A stretch of 64,000 bases of DNA from Pseudomonadota bacterium. GTDB taxonomy: Bacteria; Pseudomonadota; Gammaproteobacteria; Xanthomonadales; Xanthomonadaceae. Location: NCBI GenBank assembly GCA_018242365.1, contig JAFECB010000017.1:490540-554539 (forward strand), written 5' to 3'. Below are positions 57,786-64,000 of the stretch, one piece after another. Each line of letters starts with the position of its first letter. Position 1 is the first letter of the stretch. The notes beneath the pieces are model-generated. The model saw nothing but the letters and a program-made list of their open reading frames with translations, ran no database searches and had not been told where the DNA came from. The translations under genes and the position numbers were made by a program.

Positions 57786-58589
57786 TCACGCGGCCTCGGC
57801 CCCGACCACGGGCAGTTGCGCCCGGCCGCGACGCAGCGCCGGCAGCGCCTGCGCCAGCAGCGCGAACCCAGCCAGCGTCCACACGATCAGGGCTCCACTG
57901 GGCAGGTCGAACAACGCCGACAGCACCAACCCGCCGACATAGCCCAGGATCCCGATGGCATACGCCGCCGCCAGCCCACCGCGACTACGCAGGCTGCCGG
58001 TGGCCAGCGCGGGCACGATCAGGCTGGCGAACACCAGATACACGCCCACCAACTGCACCGAGGCGGTAATCGCAAGCGCGAACAGGCCATAGAACCACAG
58101 CCCGGTGAACCTGCCCCGCCGCCACCACATCAGACCGAGGATGAGCACCGACAACAGCAACACCGGGAGCAACTGCGCGTAATTCACCCACAGGATCTGC
58201 CCGACCAGCAGGTCCTTGAGGTGTTCACCGCCTTGCGGATTGTTGGCGAGCAACAGCAAACCGCCGGTTGCCGCAAGCACGAACAGGGTGCCGATCAAGG
58301 GCTCCTGCTGCTTCGGCCAACGCTTGTCGGTCCATGCCAGCAGACCGGCACCAAGCAATGCCGCGACCGCGGCAGCCAGCTGCGCGCCATAACCGTGCTC
58401 ATCCACGCCCAAGGCTTGGGCGAGGATCACCCCCAATCCGGCGATCTGGGCGATGGCCAGATCGATGAAGATGATCCCGCGCGAAAGCACCTGCTTGCCG
58501 AGCGGCACATGGGTGGACAGCACCAGCAGGCCCGCCGCGCAGGCGGGGCCGAGGATGCCGATGTCGAGTCCTTCCAGATTCAGGGTCAT
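57786..58589 (-). CDS. znuB: Zinc/manganese ABC transporter permease
   Basis: The 267-residue ABC-3 permease has eight or so transmembrane helices, with VLSTHVPLGKQVLSRGIIFIDLAIAQIAGLGV near the N terminus and the conserved GVYLVFASLIVPALAT. Its start overlaps the znuA stop by four bases (ATGA). No ATPase (znuC) gene is adjacent. Function as a zinc importer is inferred from the neighbouring znuA-type protein and Zur. Confidence 0.88.
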   Translation of the reverse strand: MTLNLEGLDIGILGPACAAGLLVLSTHVPLGKQVLSRGIIFIDLAIAQIAGLGVILAQALGVDEHGYGAQLAAAVAALLGAGLLAWTDKRWPKQQEPLIGTLFVLAATGGLLLLANNPQGGEHLKDLLVGQILWVNYAQLLPVLLLSVLILGLMWWRRGRFTGLWFYGLFALAITASVQLVGVYLVFASLIVPALATGSLRSRGGLAAAYAIGILGYVGGLVLSALFDLPSGALIVWTLAGFALLAQALPALRRGRAQLPVVGAEAA

Positions 58590-59485
58590 TTTGCGAGCGC
58601 CACGAGTTTGCCGATGGTGGAATCGAACAGCCCGAACAGATCCTTCGACTGTGCATCACCGCCAACCGTGAACGGCAGCGTCACCGCAGGCACGCCGGTA
58701 CGCGAGGACAGCCAGTCCGCCGGTTTCGGGTCCTGATAGGCCGCACGCACGATCGCCAGCGTGTGACTGCTCTTGGTGATGTCGATCAGGCTGGCCATGT
58801 GTGCGGCGGTCGGCGGGACCGCAGGCTTGGGCTCCAGCGCACCGATCTCGTTGATGCCCAGCCAATCCCACAAATAGACCCAACTCACATGGTGGACGAC
58901 AACCTTGCGCCCGCGCAGGGGGGCGGCCTCGGTCTTCCAGCGCTGCATCGCCGCGACCCAACGCGTGGTGAAATCGGCAAGCCGCGATTGATAGGTGGCG
59001 GCATTGGCAGGATCAAGCTGGACCAAGCGTGCATCCAGCGCCTTGGCGATCACCAGGATGCGACGCGGATCCATCTGCACATGCGGATTGCCATCGGGAT
59101 GGACATCGCCATTGGCACGATCCACCGCGGTCGGCACCTCCAACCTGCGCACCATCATCGCCGCCTGAAACGAACCCGGACCGCTGGCGAGCTTGGTATT
59201 ACCGGATTGACGGATCAGTTGCGGCAACCAACCGATTTCAAGCGATGCGCCAGTGCACACGGCGAGGTCGGCCGCGCGCACCTTGGCAATCAAGCTCGGC
59301 TTGGCTTCCACCACATGCACGTCCTGCAAGGCGGTGGTGGCAACATCGACATCGATCTTGTCGCCCGCCAGCTCATGCAACAGCGAGCCCCACTCAGGCT
59401 CACAGGCAAACACGCGCAGCTTGGCCTGCGCAGGCACCGCGGCGAACGCCGCGACTAGCAGCAGGGGAATTGCGAAACGATTCAT
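58586..59485 (-). CDS. znuA: Periplasmic zinc/manganese-binding protein
   Basis: This 299-residue cluster A-I binding protein has a signal peptide (IPLLLVAAFAAVPAQA). Candidate ligands are His in DVHVVEAKPSLI, His in NPHVQMDP, and the VVVHHVSW pair; the C-terminal domain has an acidic residue near GGDAQSKD. The His-rich loop of E. coli ZnuA is missing, so metal preference is not certain. The ATG at 59485 has GAGGAT six bases upstream. It follows the outer-membrane barrel gene by 19 bases. Confidence 0.88.
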   Translation of the reverse strand: MNRFAIPLLLVAAFAAVPAQAKLRVFACEPEWGSLLHELAGDKIDVDVATTALQDVHVVEAKPSLIAKVRAADLAVCTGASLEIGWLPQLIRQSGNTKLASGPGSFQAAMMVRRLEVPTAVDRANGDVHPDGNPHVQMDPRRILVIAKALDARLVQLDPANAATYQSRLADFTTRWVAAMQRWKTEAAPLRGRKVVVHHVSWVYLWDWLGINEIGALEPKPAVPPTAAHMASLIDITKSSHTLAIVRAAYQDPKPADWLSSRTGVPAVTLPFTVGGDAQSKDLFGLFDSTIGKLVALAK

Positions 59486-59504
59486 GGGCATCCTCGGAAT
59501 TGAC

Positions 59505-60914
59505 TCAGAATTTGTGCGCGCCGTGGGCGCCAAGGCTGGTTTGGTATTGCAGGGTGATGGCCGTATCGGCCTGGCCCGAGAATGGGCGTTCGCGGCTCAG
59601 TTGCAGGCGGAACAGGCTGAACTCACTGTTGCGCCAGGTCAGTTCTGCGCTGTGTCGATCCGGATCGAAACTGGCAAATGGCAGAGCGGTATCGCCCCAC
59701 AACTTGTCGTAGCGATAACCGATGTCCCAAGTGCGATTGAATCGATAAACGCCTTCGAGATAGCCACCGGAACGACGACCCTCCCACGCCACCGGGGCCA
59801 TCGGCGTCAGCGGATCGACGTAGCTGCCATCGCGGTGGTCGAGCATGTATTCGGCGCGCAGGGTGACGCCGGCATCCTTGAAATTGCCATTCGGCGCCCA
59901 TTTCCAGGTACCGTCGAACACGTACAAGGTGGCATCGCCGCTGAATCCATCTTCGCCATGCAGCGTGCGCGTCTTCAGCGCAGAAACGCCCGCCAGCCAT
60001 TCGTTGTCGGTACCGGCATCGCCACCGAGATGGGCAAACAAGGTGCGTGTACCCAGCCCACCGAGTTGCGATCCGCCACTCGGATAGTGCTGTCCGCGGA
60101 ACGCCTCACCACCGATTTCGAAGAACAAGGCCGTTGGCGCGACCCAGCGCAGCTGCACGCCGTCATCGCCATACTGGTTGCCGAGAAAAGCCTGATACGG
60201 CAGTGGCCGGTCGAAAAAATTGTCGGTATGCGCGTGGTGGCTGTTGAGGTAGCCGATGTTCGAATAGAACCGCCCGAGCCGCAGGCTGAAACCGTTCGGC
60301 AAGGCCGTGCTTTCGATGTAGGCCTCCTCGATGCCGAGGTGGTCCTGGCCGTCTTCGTTCTCGATCGTCGCAGTCAACTGGCCGTAGAACTTGTCATCGA
60401 TGTTCGCCGCGAACGACACCTCGCTTTCACCCAACGAGAATCCGTTGTCGCTCGGCCGGCCCTCGCCTACCAACGGGAAACCGCCGCGCATGAAACTGGC
60501 CGGTGCCATCGAGTGGTGCGAATAGCTGCCGTTGAGGATGATGCTGATCGCCGGATTGAACGCATTGGCACCACTGCCACCACCACTTGCAGGTGCTACC
60601 GCTGCAGCCACCGCACTTGGGCTTGCGTTTGCATCGGGCGCAGCAACGTCCGTACCACCGGCCGCCAGGGCATCCGCTTCGGCCACTGTCGATTGGGCTG
60701 GCGTTGTCGTCGTGGATGCCGGTACTGCCGCTGTATCCGGCTGCGTTTGTCGTACCTGCAACGCCTGCAACTGTGCTTGAAGCGCCTTGACCTCGGCCTC
60801 CAATTGCACGATGCGCCGGTGGTCATCCCTGGTTCCTGCAAATGCAGGCGATGACAGACAGGTCAGGACACACAAAGCCAAGGGGGCAAGACGCATCGAT
60901 GCACGGGCTCGCAT
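59505..60914 (-). CDS. Outer-membrane beta-barrel protein, candidate zinc porin
   Basis: The 469-residue protein has a signal peptide, a coiled-coil segment (IVQLEAEVKALQAQLQALQVR), a Thr/Ala-rich linker and a barrel ending in Phe (GAHGAHKF). The barrel contains alternating aromatic strands and several His (YSHHSMAPASF, NSHHAHTDNF). There is no TonB box or plug domain. It heads the znuA-znuB run below a Zur-like palindrome, so it probably lets zinc or a zinc complex cross the outer membrane. ATG at 60914 or 60896; either gives a signal peptide. Confidence 0.75.
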   Translation of the reverse strand: MRARASMRLAPLALCVLTCLSSPAFAGTRDDHRRIVQLEAEVKALQAQLQALQVRQTQPDTAAVPASTTTTPAQSTVAEADALAAGGTDVAAPDANASPSAVAAAVAPASGGGSGANAFNPAISIILNGSYSHHSMAPASFMRGGFPLVGEGRPSDNGFSLGESEVSFAANIDDKFYGQLTATIENEDGQDHLGIEEAYIESTALPNGFSLRLGRFYSNIGYLNSHHAHTDNFFDRPLPYQAFLGNQYGDDGVQLRWVAPTALFFEIGGEAFRGQHYPSGGSQLGGLGTRTLFAHLGGDAGTDNEWLAGVSALKTRTLHGEDGFSGDATLYVFDGTWKWAPNGNFKDAGVTLRAEYMLDHRDGSYVDPLTPMAPVAWEGRRSGGYLEGVYRFNRTWDIGYRYDKLWGDTALPFASFDPDRHSAELTWRNSEFSLFRLQLSRERPFSGQADTAITLQYQTSLGAHGAHKF

Positions 60915-60934
60915 TGTAATGTTATATAATTACA
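60915..60934 (-). promoter_or_regulatory. Candidate Zur box before the barrel-znuA-znuB operon
   Basis: TGTAATGTTATATAATTACA is a perfect 6-bp-arm palindrome (TGTAAT / ATTACA) with a GTTATATA centre, close to the Zur consensus. It directly abuts the first ATG of the barrel gene at 60914. Confidence 0.65.
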
Positions 60935-61108
60935 CTACGAACGAGCCTGATCGATCCATAGGCCCTTGGTCATGTTTTGATTACAGTTTGTTCATGTCAT
61001 GCCACACGACGCGCACTTCACGGCGTCCATTGACCGCCGTTCGTGAAGCAAGTTCCACGCAGGCCTTGCTGAACAAGCCGTCATCCCAACGTCAACGCAG
61101 CACGATCT

Positions 61109-61603
61109 TCACCGCGACTTGGCCACACAGCGCGCACAAAGTCCGTGCACCTCCAGCGTTTGTGCCTGTGGCGCAAAGCCCAGCGCCCGTGCGGCATCAT
61201 CGAGCTTGCCGACGATGCTGGCATCCTCCAGCTCGATCGCAGTGTGGCAACGATTGCAGATCAGGAACGGCACCGAATGCTGGTCACTGCTCGGGTGGTG
61301 GCAGGCGACGAAGGCATTGATCGACTCGAGTTTGTGGATGAAGCCATTGGCCAGCAGGAAATCGAGCGCGCGATACACGGTCGGTGGTGCGGCACTGCCC
61401 TCGTCATCCTTGCCACGCATGCGGTCAAGCAGGTCGTACGCCTTGATCGGCGCACCGGCGCGGGCAATCAAGTCGAGGACAAGAGCACGCGTCGGCGTCA
61501 GCCGCAGCCCGCGTTCGCGACAGGCGTGTTCGACCGCACGCACGAACGCCTTGGCGTCATGGACGTGGTGGCGCGGATCGGTGCAGGTGTGCTTCTTGCC
61601 CAT
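61109..61603 (-). CDS. zur: Zinc uptake regulator, Fur family
   Basis: The 164-residue regulator has the Fur winged helix (CRERGLRLTPTRALVLDLIARAGAPIKAYDLL, then PTVYRALDFLLANGFIHKLES) and a Zn site with Cys pairs (LICNRCHTAIEL, LCARCVAKSR). The His-rich N-terminal start (CTDPRHHVHD) and the neighbouring znuA/znuB genes fit Zur rather than Fur. It lies eight bases after gltX on the same strand. In the zinc-bound state it would repress the two operons marked by Zur boxes. Confidence 0.9.
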   Translation of the reverse strand: MGKKHTCTDPRHHVHDAKAFVRAVEHACRERGLRLTPTRALVLDLIARAGAPIKAYDLLDRMRGKDDEGSAAPPTVYRALDFLLANGFIHKLESINAFVACHHPSSDQHSVPFLICNRCHTAIELEDASIVGKLDDAARALGFAPQAQTLEVHGLCARCVAKSR

Positions 61604-61611
61604 GGCGGGGA

Positions 61612-63015
61612 TTATGCCGCCGGCAGCATTCCGATGGCGGCATCGATGCGCCGCAGCGCCTCGTCGCGCCCGCACAGGTAAACCGTCCAGCCGATATCGG
61701 GGCTGACCGCGGTGCCGGTGATCGCCACCCGCAGCGGCTGCGCGATCTTGCCCATGCCGATGTCCAGTGCTTCCGACACCGCTTTCACCACCTGATGGAT
61801 AGGTTCGGGCGCCCACGGTTCCAGCACCGCCAGCCGTTCACGCATGGCAGCCAGCGGCGCATGTGCCTCGGCCTTGAAGTGCTTGGCGACCGAAGTATCG
61901 TCGTACACCGTCAACGGCACGAACCACACCGCCGATTTCTCGGCGATCTCCTTCAGTGTCTGCGCACGCTCGCGCAAGGCGATCACCAATTCGGCAGGTG
62001 TCGGGCCCTGGCTCAAGTCATAACCGCACTGCTGTAGATGCCAGACCAGGTGCTTGCCGACCGCCTCGGGATCATCCGCTTTCAGGTACTGCTGGTTCAG
62101 CCAGCCGAGCTTGGCCGGGTCCAGCCGCGACGCCTTGGCATTGACGTCGGCGAGATCGAACAGCGATTGCATTTCCGCGATCGAGAAAATCTCCTGGTCG
62201 CCATGCGACCAGCCCAGCCGCACCAGATAGTTCAGCAGCGCATGCGGCAGGTAGCCAGCCTCGCGGTACTGCATCACATCGGCCGCGCCGGTGCGTTTGC
62301 TGAGCTTTGCGCCGTGTTCGTCGAGGATCATCGGCAGGTGCGCAAAATGCGGCACCGGCGCGCCAAGCGCCTTGTAGATATTGATCTGCCGCGGCGTGTT
62401 GTTGACATGGTCATCGCCACGCACCACGTCGCTGATGGCCATGTCGATGTCGTCCACCACCACCGCGAAGTTGTAGGTGGCGTAGCCGTCGCTGCGGAAG
62501 ATCACCAGATCGTCCAGCTCGCTGTTGGCAATCTCGATCCGACCCTTGACCTTGTCGTCCCAGGCCACCACGCCACCTTCCGGGTTCTTGAAACGGATCA
62601 CCCGGTTCGGGTCATCGCGCCATCCGGCATTGGCCTCGCGGTAGGCGCCGTTGTAGCGCGGCTTTTCCTTGGCCGCTTCGGCCGCAGCACGCATCGCCTC
62701 CAATTCTTCCTTGCTTTCGTAGGCGTAATAGGCATGGCCGGACGCGACCAATTGCTCGGCTACCTGCTTGTACCGATCCAGACGATGGGTCTGGTAGATC
62801 GGGCCTTCGTCGTAGTCCAGCCCCAGCCAATCCATCGCCTCCAGAATGGCGTCGATGGCGGCCTGCGTACTGCGCTCGCGGTCGGTGTCCTCGATTCGCA
62901 AAATGAACTGCCCACCCTTGTGGCGCGCCTCCAGCCAGCAGTACAGCGCTGTGCGCGCGCCGCCGATGTGCAGGTAGCCGGTGGGTGACGGGGCGAAACG
63001 AGTGCGGGTGGTCAT
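61612..63015 (-). CDS. gltX: Glutamate-tRNA ligase
   Basis: This 467-residue class I synthetase charges tRNA-Glu. HIGH motif [20 protein letters not shown]-type motif [10 protein letters not shown], the connective domain, and the anticodon-binding C-terminal domain are intact. The ATG at 63015 starts at [12 protein letters not shown]; an ATG three codons earlier (63024) is possible. zur follows after eight bases and may be cotranscribed. No Cys-rich zinc pocket is seen. Confidence 0.98.
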   Translation of the reverse strand: MTTRTRFAPSPTGYLHIGGARTALYCWLEARHKGGQFILRIEDTDRERSTQAAIDAILEAMDWLGLDYDEGPIYQTHRLDRYKQVAEQLVASGHAYYAYESKEELEAMRAAAEAAKEKPRYNGAYREANAGWRDDPNRVIRFKNPEGGVVAWDDKVKGRIEIANSELDDLVIFRSDGYATYNFAVVVDDIDMAISDVVRGDDHVNNTPRQINIYKALGAPVPHFAHLPMILDEHGAKLSKRTGAADVMQYREAGYLPHALLNYLVRLGWSHGDQEIFSIAEMQSLFDLADVNAKASRLDPAKLGWLNQQYLKADDPEAVGKHLVWHLQQCGYDLSQGPTPAELVIALRERAQTLKEIAEKSAVWFVPLTVYDDTSVAKHFKAEAHAPLAAMRERLAVLEPWAPEPIHQVVKAVSEALDIGMGKIAQPLRVAITGTAVSPDIGWTVYLCGRDEALRRIDAAIGMLPAA

Positions 63016-63070
63016 GGCGGGCATCGACGCGGGGAACGCGCATTTTAACCCGTCGCCTTACACTGACAGG

Positions 63071-63793
63071 ATGACCACGCTGTTCGTTTCCGACCTGCAC
63101 CTCGACCCGGTCCGCCCGGAGATCACCACACTGTTCGGCCGCTTCCTCGATGGCGAAGCGCGCGCCGCCGATGCGCTGTACATCCTGGGCGACCTGTTCG
63201 AGGCCTGGGTGGGTGATGACGATCCCTCAGAGGTCGGCGCGGTGGTGGCGGACAGGCTGCACGCGCTGACGCGCTCGGGCGTGCCGACGTACTTCATCCG
63301 CGGCAATCGTGATTTCCTGCTGGGCGAGACTTATGCACAGCGCTGCGGCATGACGGTTCTTGACGACCCCACCCTCGTCGACCTGTATGGCACACCGACC
63401 CTGCTCCTGCATGGCGACCTGTTGTGCACGGATGACACCGCCTACCAGCAGTTCCGCACGCAGACTCGTGCCCGGCACTGGCAGGCGCAGTTCCTGGCAC
63501 AGCCACTGGCAGCGCGGCTCGCGTTTGCCGAACAGGCCCGTGCCGCCAGCAAGGCGCGTTACGGCGAGCTGGTGGCCAGCGGCCAGTTCGAAACGATTAC
63601 CGATGTAACGCCCGCCACGGTGCAGACATGGTTCGCACGCTACGGCGTGAGGCGCATGATCCACGGTCACACCCATCGCCCGGCGATACACGATGAAGGC
63701 CATGGCCGCACCCGCATCGTTCTGGGGGATTGGTACGAACAGGGCTCGGTGCTGCGGGTGGATGCCAGCGGTACTGTGCTGTCTGTTTTGTAG
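63071..63793 (+). CDS. lpxH: UDP-2,3-diacylglucosamine diphosphatase
   Basis: The 240-residue metallophosphoesterase cleaves UDP-diacylglucosamine to lipid X in lipid A synthesis. Metal motifs are [47 protein letters not shown] and [10 protein letters not shown]. The ATG at 63071 is preceded directly by AGG. It is divergent from gltX with a 55-base gap. The 15 bases after its stop begin TGTAGGAGCAACTG, similar to xanthomonad intergenic repeats. Confidence 0.95.
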   Translation: MTTLFVSDLHLDPVRPEITTLFGRFLDGEARAADALYILGDLFEAWVGDDDPSEVGAVVADRLHALTRSGVPTYFIRGNRDFLLGETYAQRCGMTVLDDPTLVDLYGTPTLLLHGDLLCTDDTAYQQFRTQTRARHWQAQFLAQPLAARLAFAEQARAASKARYGELVASGQFETITDVTPATVQTWFARYGVRRMIHGHTHRPAIHDEGHGRTRIVLGDWYEQGSVLRVDASGTVLSVL

Positions 63794-63808
63794 GAGCAAC
63801 TGTCTTGA

Positions 63809-64000
63809 CTACCCGGCGGCCATCCTCCATTCCGAGGCGTCGCGGATCATGGCGTTGAGGCGGATGAGCAGGACCCGCATGCAGGCCACCAGCGCGACTT
63901 TTGCGCATTTGCCGCGTGCCCGCAGGGCGGCGTAGCGGGCCTTGAAGGCCGGTTGGTGGCGCACGACGCTCCAACTGGCCATGTACAGGATTCGGCGCAC
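63809..64000 (-). mobile_element. IS110-family transposase, C-terminal fragment at window edge
   Basis: The open frame entering from the right edge ends MRRILYMASWSVVRHQPAFKARYAALRARGKCAKVALVACMRVLLIRLNAM, the C terminus of IS110/IS1111-type (DEDD/Transposase_20) transposases. The gene starts beyond the window, so intactness cannot be judged. It lies 15 bases downstream of lpxH beside a GTAGGAGC-type repeat, a plausible insertion target. I see no terminal inverted repeat. Confidence 0.85.

Overview
This is a GC-rich chromosomal window from a gammaproteobacterium of the Xanthomonadaceae (Lysobacteraceae), probably a Lysobacter, Luteimonas, Thermomonas or Pseudoxanthomonas relative. Four things point there: a fused aspartate kinase / diaminopimelate decarboxylase beside a MurD2-MurL pair (the xanthomonad route to D-glutamate in peptidoglycan), a lone ExeA/GspB pair, frequent GTG and TTG starts, and palindromic repeats in the gaps between genes. 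Species identity cannot be fixed from the sequence alone. Most of the window is dense housekeeping DNA. I see no CRISPR array, prophage or complete mobile element; the only insertion-sequence trace is the 3' end of an IS110-type transposase at the right edge.

Region by region. 1-2.4 kb: a truncated YdbH/AsmA-like envelope protein, divergent from a receiver-HPt phosphorelay protein. 2.6-8.2 kb (minus): pcnB-folK-panB-panC-panD-pgi, with an internal promoter before panD. 8.4-8.8 kb: tRNA-Glu(CTC) with a terminator, a 17-bp repeat of the tRNA 3' end and a possible ferredoxin remnant. 8.8-15.6 kb: dapA-bamC, gcvR, bcp (prxQ), phoH-like, a DUF1275 protein and fabA-fabB. 15.7-17.6 kb: a secreted CbiX-like protein with a Fur-type promoter. 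17.6-24.7 kb: pyrG, kdsA, eno, ftsB and ispD in one minus-strand run, then parE. 24.9-32.4 kb: an S9 peptidase, slyD, two NlpC/P60 cell-wall hydrolases, a thioesterase, ssb, ispB and a dienelactone hydrolase. 32.6-38.2 kb: lysC-lysA fusion, murL, murD2. 38.3-42.1 kb: DUF4126, YbjQ, a serine beta-lactamase-like hydrolase and a DMT exporter. 42.2-50.9 kb: exeA-gspB, an S4 protein, an ECF sigma factor with a membrane partner, lemA-DUF2207, a ClpP-like lipoprotein and small proteins. 51-56.9 kb: hutU, a phosphodiesterase lipoprotein, ogt, hutG and hutI. 57-61.6 kb: ribosomal protein THX, then a zinc regulon (MerC-like protein, ZnuB, ZnuA, outer-membrane barrel, Zur) with two candidate Zur boxes. 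61.6-64 kb: gltX, lpxH and the IS110 fragment.

Functional threads. Envelope building dominates: dapA, lysC-lysA, murD2 and murL supply peptidoglycan precursors; kdsA and lpxH serve lipid A/LPS; fabA/fabB make unsaturated fatty acids; ispD and ispB serve isoprenoids and quinones; bamC, YdbH and the NlpC/P60 proteins act in the envelope. A second thread is metal homeostasis: Zur with its probable targets, and the Fur-type CbiX gene. The most unusual single observation is a 126-bp palindromic repeat inserted in frame inside murL, adding 42 codons.
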